Origin: Tridacna crocea
Taxonomy: Eukaryota; Mollusca; Bivalvia; Cardiida; Cardiidae
DNA: 64,000 nt
NCBI GenBank assembly: GCA_943736015.1
Contig: OX031057.1
Coordinates: forward strand, 59,664,001 to 59,728,000
Reading direction: 5' to 3'
The translations under genes were made by a program, and so were the position numbers. Below are positions 40,329 through 51,605 of the stretch, in pieces. The notes beneath the pieces are model-generated. The model was given only the letters and a program-made list of their open reading frames with translations, had not been told where the DNA came from and made no database searches. Numbering within the stretch: the first letter of the stretch is position 1; each line of letters opens with the position of its first letter.

Positions 40329-40538
40329 TTAACCCTTTACCAAACAATCCCTTGTTTTTACGACCCAGAGGATGAAGCCATCTGACAACTTTCTGGGAAA
40401 ACGAGAAAATTCTGGCAATAAACAGCATTTTCACCTTTTCCCTCGGCGTTTTCTATATTTGAGTCATGTTCATTTTGTCGTCTGCAACTGCTTTCAGTTT
40501 GAACAAGTCTATAATTTTGTCGTTTGGTAAAGAGTTAA
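40329..40538. mobile_element. Family C MITE, reverse copy (first of a back-to-back pair)
   Basis: TTAACCCTTTACCAAACAATC to AAAGAGTTAA. The hairpin has drifted (TTCTGGCAATAAACAGCATTT). Its right TTAA at 40535 is also the left TTAA of the next copy. Confidence 0.8.
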
Positions 40539-40765
40539 CCCTTTCCTAAACAATCCTTGGTTTTTACGGGTTTGGAATAGTAGCCTTTTGAAAACATTGT
40601 GGGAAAAGGAGAAAATGCTGGTAACCAGCATTTTCTCCTTTTCCCACAATGTTTTCTATACCCTATCATAGACAGAAATCATCTTTTCAGCGAGAGTTGA
40701 ATTGTCATCTGCAAATGCTTTCAATCTGGTCTAGTCCAAAAGTTTGTCGTTTGGGAAAGGGTTAA
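40535..40765. mobile_element. Family C MITE, intact reverse copy (second of the pair)
   Basis: Shares TTAA 40535-40538 with its neighbour and ends GGGAAAGGGTTAA. Perfect hairpin around GCTGGTAACCAGC. Confidence 0.87.
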
Positions 40766-41660
40766 GGCTGTAAGTTTTGTTTCGGGGGACAGTGAGTACA
40801 CAGGACCTAAGTTACGCCTCGGTCTTTAACCACACGGGAGAGACATTACGAACTTGTTCCTGGTCAACGTTACTGTCCCTGTCAATTTTACGTACCCGTT
40901 CGAGTAAAAAACATGGCTGCGCCCACAAGATTACACAAGGTAAGCAGAAAAACATTCTTCTATAACAACCAGATGAGTAGATGTGCTGTAGATGGTTGTC
41001 GCACGGAATTTCTGGGATGTTAGTGCATATTTCTGTATTGTTCCTTTGGTGGTTTGTTATTTGTTAAAGACGTTTAATCCAACAAACTTCCGTCAGCGAC
41101 AACGATTTCTGAATAATCAACACCCGGAAGTCAGCAAAAAGCTTTTTTAAACAAACAAACACAATAATCTGAAGTTTGTGTTGTGTCAAGTGAATCACAT
41201 ATGCTTTATTCACCACAGTTGAAAACAAAAAACTATACGACATCCATTAAAAAGCACTTTTCTCTCATTTTTTGTAGGCAACGCACCACGCTCCAGAACA
41301 CAATAAAACGATCCAGTTCCTGAATTGAAACAGAGAACGATATCATAATGTGATTGTGTACGAGTTTAATGATTTTTTTCCCTTTTTTTAATCAATATGC
41401 ATAACTGTCTACTTGTCTATCTTTCAGGTTTTCTTTCCGTCAGGTTTATTATCCTTTTGATGCCTTTGAAATGAAATGCCATGATATAGACAAGGGAATT
41501 TGACATTCTATAACCAAAATAAATGATAAAATATGGAAAAAAATCTCCCCTATATAATATAAACACAAGGAATGCAACGTCTCGATTGCAAGCGACAGCA
41601 CAAGACAGCCTTTCCCACCCAAAATCACCCACTAAACAAACATTGATCATAATTTCCTTT

Positions 41661-42127
41661 AGCCTAGCGATAGATAACACAAAAATGTACCTGCGACATT
41701 CGGCGATTCCTCAGTGGACACCTTTTAACCGGAGACAATTTCTATTCATCGAGGAGGCCATTCGCTGACGTCACGGGAAGAGCCAGGAAACGTATTTTCG
41801 GATTACGTATTACTATTTTTTTTTTTTTTTTTTTTTTCGTTTTTAAGATATATTTATGGACATCACATGATACTTAATACAAGTAACTAACAAAAGTATT
41901 TGACCGTATTATCTTTTAAAGAAAAGATATTTGACTCTAATACATAATCCGAAAATACACTTCCTGGCCCTTCCTGGGAATCCTGTGACGTCAGCGAATG
42001 GCCTCCTCGATGGATAGAAATTGTAAAAAAAAAAATGTAATACATGACGGATATTTCCGGTTAAAAGGTGTCTACCGAGGAATCGCCGAATGTCGCAGGT
42101 ACATTTTTGTGTTTTCTATCGCTAGGC
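41661..42127. repeat. Internal inverted repeat of about 470 bp
   Basis: AGCCTAGCGATAGATAACAC at 41661 is answered by its near complement ending GCTAGGCT at 42127. The arms are about 140 bp, with ACATTCGGCGATTCCTC and TTTTAACCGGA in both. A T run fills part of the loop (41816-41838). It lies inside the 4-kb element. Confidence 0.8.
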
Positions 42128-42129
42128 TA

Positions 42130-43520
42130 ACAGTGATCGGTAAAGAATTTATTTCAATGAGACAATGGCTCCTGTCTTTGAAAACCAATGGGACATTTTC
42201 AAAAGTAATGAGACATTTAAATCTTCAGATGAGACGTTATAAAGATTTCAAGTAAAGCACTTTATTCTGTTTTATTGTTTTAGCCCATGAATAATCCATA
42301 CTGTTCATTTTTCCATATACAAAAAAACAAACAGACATATTTAAAGCATTTGCAGACAACGACTTCAACCACCCCCCAAACCTGTCTGCTATAGATCTAT
42401 ATTTTATAAAACAACATTTTTTTCACTCATGAACGGAATTTAGCTTTCACTTATTGCTTTATTCAGAGATTTGTATAAATTCACTGTATAAATCCATTAT
42501 TATTGATGAGAAGATAGTTTGAAGTATCCCTGATCGGACGAGGCCAAGCTGCTCATTGTATTGTCATGGGTTTTCACGCTTTTTTGGCGATTTATTTTTT
42601 CGTGACAATTAATTTTTGGAGAGGTATTGCTACATGATTTGACATCATCCAGTCAGTTTAAATAGCAAGTAAATTAAAAAATCTGTCACTTTACACTAGA
42701 TAAGAGGAATAACACCTTTGTTACTCTGTCATAAATGACTCGACAGCCTCATTATCATCCGCGTGTCCTTCGCATTTTATACTGATCGTGTTTAGCCCAA
42801 TTTTCTGCCGGATGTACGCAAGCTAGATTTTATAAAGCTCTGGACGATAATTTCATACGTCAGATATTTTCCACTGTCAAAGACAGATCATTTCAAATTT
42901 CCAAGTCTCAAAACCCAGACTAAGGGATCAAATGAGAAGCGTGCCGAGTTGTCAAGTTTTGTCAAATAATGCATGGACAGAAATTTCTTTCTCATTTTTC
43001 CGGCCAATTTTGATGTTTGTTATCTACTGTTCAATCGAAGATTGTGATTAATGATAGTCACAAAACCAAGAATTCAAGTTTAGGCACCAAGCGAGTTCAA
43101 GAATCGACTACAATCGATTCCGGGTTTTCTCAATCGATTATCGGAATCGGAAGCCAAAACCAAATGACTTTCGACTATAGTCGATCATCTGCCCACCACT
43201 AAGTGATAGATACAAGGACTTCCTGCAATGAGCAGTTTAATTTATGGCTCTGTCCCGATGATTCAATCACAATATCTCGGATATAAAGTCGCATATTATC
43301 AATGTATTATCGAGTAGCATTCCCGAATACCGATGTTAAAATTAGATTCTAATGCATACAATCAATAATAATATTCACAAAATACGAGAATACCTAACTT
43401 TACTTTTCTTTTGTTTTAGTTTTAGAAAGATTTGCAAAAAATATAGGCTCAGCTTCCGTATTCCTATGAGACAGTTGGGCGCATTTCTAGGATTTTGAAT
43501 GAGACAATCGAGGCGTTGCA
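42130..43520. other. Interior of the 4-kb element without recognised genes
   Basis: AT-rich. ATCGATTCCGGGTTTTCTCA and AATCGATTATCGGAATCGG near 43110-43150 form a small imperfect palindrome. No domain recognised. Confidence 0.4.
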
Positions 43521-43865
43521 GTCCTTCTGTTTACATTATATAGTGGAGATATTTTTTTCATATTTGATCATTTATTTTGGTTATAGAATGTCAAATTCCT
43601 GTGATATAGATGAAGAGCTTGATGACAGACAGTATCATGCAAAGGATATCTATCATAACTATCTTGCAGAAGATCCATAACTATCATAAATACCATCTTC
43701 GATATCGTCATCAAGAGACTCGTTTTTGTGAATATGATTTAATAATAATGATCATCAACGACCAACCATTCGTATGCCTTGTAAGCGGCACACCTAAAAG
43801 TAACTATTAATATCTGAATATCTAAATATATATTAATATTTAATATTTAAATATTGATCAGCGAT

Positions 43866-43990
43866 ACTCTGTGGAAAGGGGGCTTAATGCATAGATCTGC
43901 GGAAAGAATCTGCCCAGGTCAGCTTGTGCATTCCGTGCAGGCGGAAGTGGACCAAGACTTTTCGCTTTAGGTCAATTTTCTGTATGTTCA
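43866..43990. repeat. Family K palindromic repeat
   Basis: TGTGGAAAGGGGGCTTAATGC, CCAGGTCAGCTTGTGCATTC, CGTGCAGGCGG, TTTTCGCTTTAGG. Inserted in the right part of the 4-kb element. Confidence 0.55.
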
Positions 43991-44010
43991 AGGATCAGTC
44001 TACCTAATGA

Positions 44011-44018
<8 letters not shown>

Positions 44019-44082
<64 letters not shown>
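44019..44082 (+). repeat. (CT)n microsatellite
   Basis: About thirty uninterrupted CT units directly after the family K repeat. Confidence 0.95.
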
Positions 44083-44083
<1 letters not shown>

Positions 44084-44837
44084 ACGATGGGTGTCTGATT
44101 CTGCCAGCTTAATAAAATTGGGGATAGAAACAGAGAACCCGAGATCGCCTGAACATGCCTAGTAACATTAGGTCTATTGATAGAAAGAAGAATTCAATGT
44201 GTTGTAGAATTGTACTTCCATTCAAGTATTTATTTAACTACACTACGACTATGACTACGATGATTAATATAGAATCTTGACCAACTTAATAACAAAATTG
44301 TTCACTGTAACACAAACCCATACGCTTACCGTATTTTCAGCTCAGAAGCTGAATCGTTGTATTGGCCGTAGGAGCATCTTACGTTGTAATTTAAAAATGG
44401 CAAAATATCCCTGAATAACTGCAATTTGATTTTTTATCGGTTTATAGTGCTGAGGATAATCACTGTATTGGTCATCTGACACGGCACACACTTCAGAATA
44501 TTGAGTGTTACAAGGGTTTTTGGAGACTCCAAGTAGTGTTTTTTCAGAAATCGTAGTCCCCGGCGAAACTTTGTTGGATTAAACGTCTTCAACAAACGAT
44601 TAACCACCAAAAGAACTAGGGATTAACGTGCACTGACATCCCAGACATTCCGTGCGACAACCTGCAACTGCATATCTATTCAATAACATGTTAAAAAAAT
44701 TATGTTTTTGTGCTTACCTTGTGTAATCTTGTGGGCGCAGCCATGTTTTTTACTCGAACGGGTACGTAAAATTGACAGGGACAGTAACGTTGACCAGGAA
44801 CAAGTTCGTAATGTCTCTCCAGTGTGTTAACGTGGTC

Positions 44838-45008
44838 GCTGTAAAGCAGCGTCACATGGTACCTCGGTTTAACGTCTCATCCGTAAGACTGTTAGTCATT
44901 TCTAGGTGGCCATCGGTGGGGCTCGAACCCACACTCTCCCATGACCCTAGACGTAATGTTTACAAGTCCTACACTTTACCACCTGAGCTCTGCCCGCTGG
45001 TCATAACT
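44838..45008 (-). mobile_element. tRNA-derived SINE fragment, minus strand
   Basis: Read on the minus strand: GGCAGAGCTCAGGTGG (A box), GTGGGTTCGAGCCCCACC (B box with a paired arm), then ACGGATGAGACGTTAAACCG as in the 37.4-kb SINE. It lies just outside the right TTAA of the 4-kb element. Confidence 0.78.
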
Positions 45009-45129
45009 CAAGGTTTGCACCCTGACCTCAGCTATAGAGATTTATAAGGGAGAGTAATCTGAGCAAACCTACTTAATAGCCATGCATTTACTTCCCTTGT
45101 AAATCTTGATCGATAACGTATCAGCCGTC

Positions 45130-45362
45130 TACCTACCACACACAATCTATACTATCCCGATTGTACAAGACAATGAGAAGTCGTATAAAATATTGTAGGA
45201 AAAGGAGAAACTGCTGGTAACCAGCATTTTCTCCTTTTCTCACAATGATTTTTACGTTTCCATTTTTTTTCTGTTTTACATTTGCATTTACTTTTTTTTT
45301 CGTCTACAAACGCTCACTATTTGGACCAGTCTAAAATTGTGTTGTTTTGTAAAGAATTAACG
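45130..45362. mobile_element. Family C MITE, reverse copy
   Basis: CTACCACACACAATCTATAC at the left, hairpin AAACTGCTGGTAACCAGCATTT, right end GTAAAGAATTAA. Confidence 0.72.
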
Positions 45363-45562
45363 GCCAGAACTTTTACTGATAGAGGGTGTGTCCACTGTTA
45401 CAGAATAATTGTCACAAATGACTGTAAGGTCTCCTGGGCTCAGAGCTATGCAGTATCTTGCCCAAGAACAGTCTATACAATGTTATCTGCACTGTATGCA
45501 GGTATCGAATTAGATTTTCATAATCTAAAATCGAAACTCTTAACTCCTTCACCAATGTATGA

Positions 45563-45700
45563 ATGAGGCCTGCTCTGATGCATCTAGAAAAATTTTCGAC
45601 CCAGATCAGCCTGCGATGTCCGAGCAGGCTGACCAGGGCCGAAACATTTTGCTTTTGGTTTATTTTCTGTATGTCACCGGACCAGTGTACCTCATGATAG
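45563..45700. repeat. Family K palindromic repeat
   Basis: GACCCAGATCAGCCTGCGATG, CGAGCAGGCTGACCAGGGCC, GAAACATTTTGCTTTTGG. Confidence 0.6.
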
Positions 45701-45724
45701 ATGACTTGTATTTAATCCCTATAC

Positions 45725-45900
45725 CGTTGTTATCCCGCGCCGAAGGCCGGGGGGGATATATGTCCGTCCGTCCGTGTGAATATCTCCAATATCATTGGAC
45801 GGAATTTCGTGAAACTTTATACATGTGTACAATAACCCATTCCGCAGGGACACGTTTGTTTTTTTAATTTGATGAAAGATGGCCAACTGGGAGCGATTTT
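45725..45900. repeat. Fragment of a GC-boundary repeat
   Basis: CCGCGCCGAAGGCCGGGGGG followed by TGTCCGTCCGTCCGTG and TCCAATATCATTGGACG. A similarly styled GAGGATATACTGGAATCAGCC/TGTCCGTTCGTGTGTCCG segment lies at 52850-52990. I recognise the style as common in invertebrate genomes but cannot name it. Confidence 0.45.
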
Positions 45901-46014
45901 GGGTTACGCGGCCAAGTAAATTTTTCGGAAGGCAATGTCATTTGAACGAAATTATTTGTTACGTAAGAGATAATTTCTATGTATAGAGATATGTTGAAGT
46001 AATTATGTTTATCT

Positions 46015-46240
46015 CTTACCCTTTACCAAACAATCCCTGGTTTTTATGACCCTGAGATAGAAACAATTTGAAAATATTGTGGGAAAAGGAGAAAATGCTG
46101 GTAACCAGCATTTTCTCCTTTTCCCACAATGTTTTCAACCCTGCTGAGGACATTTCAATTTTCGAGTTAGGTATTTTTGTCGTCTGCAAGTGCTTTCAAG
46201 TTTGACCAGTCTAAAATTTTGCCGTTTGGCAAAGGTCAAC
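46015..46240. mobile_element. Family C MITE, reverse copy
   Basis: TTACCCTTTACCAAACAATCC, perfect hairpin around GCTGGTAACCAGC, ending GCCGTTTGGCAAAGGTCAA. A second, decayed copy follows at about 46265-46430 (GGGGGAAATACTGGTTACCAC). Confidence 0.8.
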
Positions 46241-46431
46241 AAAGGCAGAACACTTCAAAGTAATGGTATTTGACTGTAAAAGGAAAGAAAATATTGTTGG
46301 AAAAAGGGGGAAATACTGGTTACCACCAATTTTCTTGTCCTTTTCCAAAACGATTAGTTAAAAAAAGTTTTTGTCTCCAGGGTCACGAAAACATGTTACT
46401 GTTTCGCGAAGGGTTGGGTCGCCAATTTTAT

Positions 46432-46648
46432 TTAACTCATTACCAAACGACAATATTCTAGACTCGTCCAAATCAAAAGCATTTGCAAACGACAAAATAA
46501 AAGTGACTGAAATTTCAAAACTTGTTTTGTAAAGGGTTAGAAAACATTGTGAGAAAGTAGAAAATGCTGGTTACGTTTTCTCACAGTGCTTTCTACAGGC
46601 TTCTTTTCCAGGAGCGTCAAAAGTAGGGGTTGTGTGGTAATGGCTTTA
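46432..46648. mobile_element. Family C MITE, forward copy with deleted arm
   Basis: TTAACTCATTACCAAACGAC to GGTAATGGCTTTAA. The hairpin is shortened to AGAAAATGCTGGTTACGTTTTCTC. Confidence 0.75.
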
Positions 46649-46666
46649 AAAAAAAAGAGAGAGACA

Positions 46667-46928
46667 TTGGCCTGCAAGACGCAAGAAGGGACATTCGGGC
46701 ATTTGCGTAAAGTGTCGTCCTGGATCAGACTACACATTCGGCGCAGACTGGTCCGAGACCACACTTTCCGCTCTAAAGTAATTTTCTGTTTTATGCAAGT
46801 CTACTGTAGGACAAAGTCTAATAGAGTCGTAAAGTGCCGTCTCGGATCAGCCTACGCTGACTGCGCAGGCTGATCCGAGACGACACTTTACCCTAATGTC
46901 CAATTGCCTTTTAGCGTGTTGAACGCAA
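46667..46928. mobile_element. Two-hairpin MITE, family A, copy 7
   Basis: GGCCTGCAAGACGCAAGAAGG to CCTTTTAGCGTGTTGAACGC. First hairpin degraded (TGGATCAGACTACACATTCG), second well kept. Confidence 0.75.
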
Positions 46929-46941
46929 AATATTAAAAACT

Positions 46942-47170
46942 TTAACCCTTTATCACACAATTTCGACTTTTGACGTCCCTGAGAAAGAAGCCTGCAGAAA
47001 ACATTGTGGGAAAAGGAGAAAATGCTGGTAATCAGCATTTTCTCCTTTTCCCACAATGTTTTCTACTCTTCACAAAAAAAAATCAAATTCTCAGTCACTC
47101 TTATTTTGTCGTCTGCAAAATGCTTTCGATTTTGACAAGCCTAAAATATTGCCGTTTGGTAATGAGTTAA
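46942..47170. mobile_element. TTAA palindromic MITE, family C, reverse copy
   Basis: 229 bp with TTAA at both ends. Hairpin core AATGCTGGTAATCAGCATT, one mismatch. Confidence 0.85.
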
Positions 47171-47368
47171 TTAACCCATCAAAAAATGATAAAATGATGG
47201 ATTCGACCAACTTTCAAGCATTTGAAGCGGACATGCTACACGTGGTTCAATTTATGATACTTGTCCTTGGTTACCACCATTCACTCCTAATGATCCGACT
47301 GGGCTATGTAGTCTGATCCAAATCTACACAGTCCGCAAAATCTCATGCAGTAGGGCAAAGCGAATATG

Positions 47369-47606
47369 TTAAGTCTTTACCAAACGACAAAATTTTAGCC
47401 TGGTCCAAATTCAAAGCTTTTGTAGACAAAAAATTAAATTAAATCTGACCCACCCAAAAATTGAAATTTGTTTCCAACAGGGTCGAAAACATTTTGGGAA
47501 AAGGAGAAAATGCTGGTTACCAGCATTTTCTCCTTTTCCCACAATGTTTTCAAAAGGCTTCCATCTCAGGGTGGTAAAAACCAGGGATTGCTTGGTAAAG
47601 GGTTAA
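47369..47606. mobile_element. TTAA palindromic MITE, family C, forward copy
   Basis: TTAAGTCTTTACCAAACGAC to AAAGGGTTAA. Core perfect, left arm one mismatch (TTTTGGGAAAAGG). A decayed family B scrap (47285-47350) precedes it. Confidence 0.84.
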
Positions 47607-47609
47607 TTC

Positions 47610-48740
47610 AAACGACAGGTTCCCTTTTCCAATTACAATGCACAAGCAAAGGGGTTAATAAAACGCTAATTTCCACACGGAAAGAAAATCAGATCTTTAC
47701 ATAGCCGTCTTTTCTCCCGTCGACCATGTTTTCCCCGCTTATCGATTTCCCCCGAGGAACCCCGGAAGTTATGTGCGTAATCGAGAATCCATCTTTATAA
47801 ATAGAACGCCGGTACTTCTGAATTAAAACCTGAATTCTATAAAAAGTACGCTACTGATTTTCACAAAATAAACTTTATTGTAAAGCAGAATACAGAAGAA
47901 CTGTAAAATGTTAAAGTTTGTTTAAGTTAAACTGTTATAAAGTACTTAATTCGAAGACCACACCCACGTAAGCGTTCGCACACTGAGAGTATATACAAGG
48001 TTCGTACGACCGCTTATCGCTCACAGATGAAAAAAACTCCCTCTAAGTACGGGCGGACTCGTTATATAGTTTGATTGTCAAGTCAGGTCTTTATGGATAA
48101 ATCAGTTTTTTCGCCGATAAACTTCTCAAGTCAGAGTAAGTAAATTGCTTGATTTCAATAGATTTTTTAAGCTCAGTGGATCTGTTTGTTCTGTTGGATT
48201 ACATAACTGTCGTGTGTAAAATTGAAAATAACGCTAGATCTACAAGCGTACAACTTTAAACCTGTAGAAGGCATAAATTTCTTTCTTTCCGATTTTGAAT
48301 TTTATTATTAATATTCTTAACCGTTAAACTTCAGCTTATCTCTTATTCCTTTACCATTTCTGCTACAATAGTGAGAGAAGGGTAGCCTAACCGGGCTCTG
48401 TTGTGAACGTTTAGGTCGAATACGAACCGCCTGTAGTAACAATTTGACAGCTGACCCACTTAAACATGATGTTCAACGTTTCGTGTGTTATAATCTGCAT
48501 ACGAAGGTTATGCTAGACGTAAGGAACGTGTATGTGCTGTGAATTGAAAAAAGTGATTAAAGAAAACGGAATTATGTGTGAAAAATTCGGAAAGTAACGG
48601 ATACATGAAACAGATTTGGATTTTCGAGTCGCTGTCATTGGTAAGATCGTCTGCTTACGTCGGGAAAACAAAGGAAAAATAACCCGACAGTTTGCGTTGT
48701 AAAAAGGAAACGATCCAGTTTCATTTTATAATTTGTACAA
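47610..48740. other. Unique-looking intergenic region, possible 5' exon of an unseen gene
   Basis: More than 1 kb free of the window's repeat families. It contains GTCAGAGTAAGTAAA (48132) and GTCATTGGTAAGATCG (48634), either of which could be a splice donor of a non-coding first exon. No coding frame supports this, so it stays a possibility only. Confidence 0.3.
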
Positions 48741-48759
48741 AGCATGGTGTGAGCGTCAT

Positions 48760-48980
48760 CACTTTACCAGACGAGAGTATTTTAGACCGGTCCAAATTCA
48801 AAGTATTTGCAGACGAGAAATCGAAAGTAGCTTATACGATGGATTTTTTTCTTCCTGATGGCAAACATTGAGGGCAAAGGAGAAAATGCTGGTTACCAGC
48901 ATTTTCTCCTTTTCCCACAATGTTTACATATCACTCTTTGGACAGGATCGTTTAACACGATGTTGTGTGTGAAAGGGATG
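48760..48980. mobile_element. Family C MITE, diverged forward copy
   Basis: CACTTTACCAGACGAGAGTA, core AAATGCTGGTTACCAGCATTT intact, outer flanks drifted. Confidence 0.72.
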
Positions 48981-49174
48981 ACTGAGGCGAAAGTGTGATG
49001 TTATATAAAATGAGTATTGAAATATTTCATTCATAAAGCGTTATTGTGCGATTCTTTTCGGCATGTCGGGTAGGTAGAGTTTTCCGAAATATCTTTTGAT
49101 GACTTAATTTTATAGGCTGTGAGTCAGACGGGTGTAAGACGCACGCGATCGTGTTTAATTCCAAATTCGGTGAA

Positions 49175-49400
49175 CCTTTTTACCAAATGATGCCGACTTT
49201 GATTGACCCTGAGGAAGAAGGGCCTTATAAGGTCGTTTTGGGTAGAGGGGGAAAGGCTTTTAACCAGCATCTCGTCCTTTTCCCACGATGTTTTCTACAT
49301 CCTCGGGGGCAATTACCGTTAAATATGTCGTCTGCAAAGTCCGTTCAAGTTGATGGTCTTAAATATTGTGTTGTGGTTCATAAGTTTAAACTCTTTACAA
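49175..49400. mobile_element. Family C MITE, strongly diverged reverse copy
   Basis: TTTTTACCAAATGATGCCGAC, CCCTGAGGAAGAAGGGCC, TAACCAGCATCTCGTCC, TTTTCCCACGATGTTTTCTA. The 85-codon frame here reads through the MITE. Confidence 0.55.
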
Positions 49401-49540
49401 GATGCTAATTATAGAGACAACATCTTTCTTATCTAACGTGTATCAGTGTAGGAATTTTTCATAGAAGCGTATTGTCGGAAAAGGAGAAAAAAAATATTTC
49501 CCCCAACAGTCGTTTGCTCCAAAGGTTCAGTTCTGAGAGG

Positions 49541-49800
49541 GGCCCTGCGGTCTTAGTGATAAAGTGTTGGACCATGTCTAAACCTGGAAGCCGTCGTGAT
49601 CGAGTCGCACCGAATCTACTGGATTGTTTTGTTGGGAGTGTTCTTGGACAAGACACACCACAGCCCTAGCCTAGATCTAGCAAAACTCGGGAAATACGTG
49701 AATGTTTGAGCTATGGCAGTGATATAGCTGAAACAATGTTGAAAGCAGCCTAAAACACCATTTTAATTAATCACTTCGGTACAGTGATGCAATCTTTTGG
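49541..49800 (+). mobile_element. tRNA-derived SINE, diverged
   Basis: GGCCCTGCGGTCTTAGTGATA (A box-like), CGTGATCGAGTCGCACC (weak B box), tail ATAGCTGAAACAATGTTGAA and AGCAGCCTAAAACACC. Confidence 0.6.
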
Positions 49801-49844
49801 TCGAGGGTTGAAAACTAGAGATTGGGTTAGGCAGTTCTAACTCC

Positions 49845-50066
49845 TACAACCTGTACCATACAACTACATTTTAGGTTTGTCCAAATCGAAAGCATTTGCA
49901 GACGACAAAATATAAGTGACTGAAAAGTTGAAATTTGTATTGTGAAGAGTAGAAAACATTGTGGGAAAAGGAGAAAATGCTGGTTACCAGCATTTTCTTC
50001 TTTTCCCACAATGTTTTTCTATGGGCTTTTTTCGTCAAAAGTAGAGATTGTGTGGTAATGGGTTTA
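49845..50066. mobile_element. Family C MITE, forward copy
   Basis: ACATTTTAGGTTTGTCCAAAT, perfect core, right end GGTAATGGGTTTAA. A second partial copy follows at about 50090-50222 (AATGCTAGTTAGCAGCATTTT), whose core has changed to a different, still palindromic, GCTAGTTAGC. Confidence 0.75.
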
Positions 50067-50402
50067 ATGTTAAAACATAAAATTAGATTTTCTGTTTCAA
50101 AGGATAGAAAACATCTGTTATGATGGAATGCTAGTTAGCAGCATTTTCTCCTTATCCTGCAATGTTTTCAAAAGCCCTCTTTCCCAGAATCATGATTGGG
50201 ATTGTGTGGTTTTAAGAATTAAAGTGCCTTTCACCGCTGCAGTTGCGTTTCCAGTACGTGAAGATCAAGATTAGGTCGCACAAAAGATGTCACCCGATCT
50301 TCGATTCACATTGTCCTCTTAGTGGAGATATCCTAGCGAAAAGCAACATTGAAGCAGCAATTGTGTTGGCGTTTGTTTGAACATTTCATCTTCGTCTTTT
50401 TC

Positions 50403-50585
50403 CCAACCATTCTTAAGAACGCTCTTGGTCTCAGTCTCCAGAGTTTTCTAAATTTGAAAGTAACTTGTCTGATTGGCTAAACCCTTTTTATTTAGCCAAT
50501 CAAAAGTTATGTTACTTTCAAATTTAGAAAATCTTGAAGAATACGACTAAGAATATTCATAAGAATGGTTGGTGAATACGGGTCC
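50403..50585. mobile_element. Palindromic MITE, family E, copy 4
   Basis: AACCATTCTTAAGAACGCTC at the left, centre GATTGGCTAAACCC..TTTAGCCAATC, right end GGTTGGTGAATACGGGTCCC. Confidence 0.78.
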
Positions 50586-50732
50586 CCAAATTCTGGACAG
50601 TGCAGGGTCAAGATCAGGTTGCATTTCCTGCATCCTGATCAGGGCTTGGTCTACAGTGTGTTAAAGAAAGGCAAGCTGCCGTCGGCAAGTGGACATGCAC
50701 ATGTAACATTGAAACGTCAAAGATCTGTATTT

Positions 50733-50925
50733 ACCAATTATTCTTAAGAACATTCTTTGTCTTATTCTTCAAAATTTTGTTATAATATGAAAACAACAGA
50801 ACTTCTGATTGGTTCAACCATTTGGTGTAGCCAATCAGAACTTCTGTTACTTTCACTATTAGGAAGTCATAGAGAATAAGACGAAGAACGCACTTTAAGA
50901 ATAGCTGATGAATACAGACCCTATA
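50733..50925. mobile_element. Palindromic MITE, family E, copy 5
   Basis: ACCAATTATTCTTAAGAACAT, centre GATTGGTTCAACC..GGTGTAGCCAATC, right end ATGAATACAGACCC. Only about 150 bp from copy 4. Confidence 0.72.
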
Positions 50926-51109
50926 GCAGGTTCCCACGTTACGCAGGAAACAGGACAATCATTGTTGATCTTTCCTTTTACTCGCCTAAAATGACGGCTT
51001 CTTTTTTTGTAGGACTTCGAACATCTTCATTCATTTTTCTTTCGTTTGTGAATTCAATTTTGTACCAGGTAAGCCGGCGTCTTCATGTAAATGGCACCGA
51101 AGAAAGCGC

Positions 51110-51250
51110 TCTATTTAAAACATTGTGAGAAAAGGAGAAAATGCTGGTTCTCCTTTTCTCATAATGTTTTCTACCCTTTCAGAGACAAAATCCATCCATT
51201 TAGCCAAAATCAATTTGTCGTTTGCTAGTGTATCCATAAATATAATCTAT
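51110..51250. mobile_element. Family C MITE, truncated
   Basis: ACATTGTGAGAAAAGGAGAA is followed by AATGCTGGTTCTCCTTTTCTC; the right half of the core is lost. Confidence 0.6.
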
Positions 51251-51324
51251 GCGAGCCTTAATTTTGGTAATGAGTTTTTATCACATACATGCATATATCC
51301 TCTGCTTACTCAAACACTTCCTGA

Positions 51325-51605
51325 AGACGTCAATGATAGTCATTGCGACGCGATTCCTTCCTCGTTCACCAATAATTATTTTTTCGACGATGATAATATG
51401 AGAAATGATATCTTAGAAAGCATCCAGTGGCTTGGTAAGACTATTGTGCGAAGTACTAGTGACAGCAAAGATGAGTGCATGAATAGATACACTGGCTGCC
51501 TCGATATAACTGACGTATTATTAAAAAATGACGTTATACACCTTGCAAAAGAAATCAGTGTTCTGCCAAGCATTATGCAAAGAGGGAACAGTGATATATG
51601 AACTT
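51325..51605 (+). mobile_element. SINE body fragment
   Basis: CAATGATAGTCATTGCGACG, AAGCATCCAGTGGCTTGG, TGCGAAGTACTAGTGACAGC and TGCCTCGATATAACTGACG parallel the 33.5-kb SINE. The tRNA head is missing. The long open frame 51125-51601 is an accident of this fragment. Confidence 0.6.

Larger units (their letters stand above)
40826..44830. mobile_element. 4-kb TTAA-flanked element with long inverted ends
   Basis: TTAA stands at 40826-40829 and 44827-44830. Inward, about 290 bp at the left (to about 41120) matches the complement of 44545-44826, sharing GAGAGACATTACGAACTTGT and ACATGGCTGCGCCCACAAGA. A second inverted pair, at about 41480-41575 and 43525-43610, shares TTGGTTATAGAATGTCAAAT. Both ends contain a tiny possible exon facing inward: ATG GCT GCG CCC ACA AGA TTA CAC AAG followed by GTAAGC. 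No intact transposase frame is visible. The class is uncertain; a piggyBac-like target site is suggested by TTAA. Confidence 0.72.

Noticed and set aside
43495..43680. Frame with YFGYRMSNSCDIDEELDDRQ as a transposase N-terminus
   Set aside because: Its first part is an inverted copy of 41480-41575 and I cannot match it to a transposase family. It is kept only as part of the 4-kb element.
51125..51601. 158-codon open frame, the longest apart from the glycosyltransferase
   Set aside because: It runs through a MITE fragment and a SINE body fragment, with no recognisable domain.
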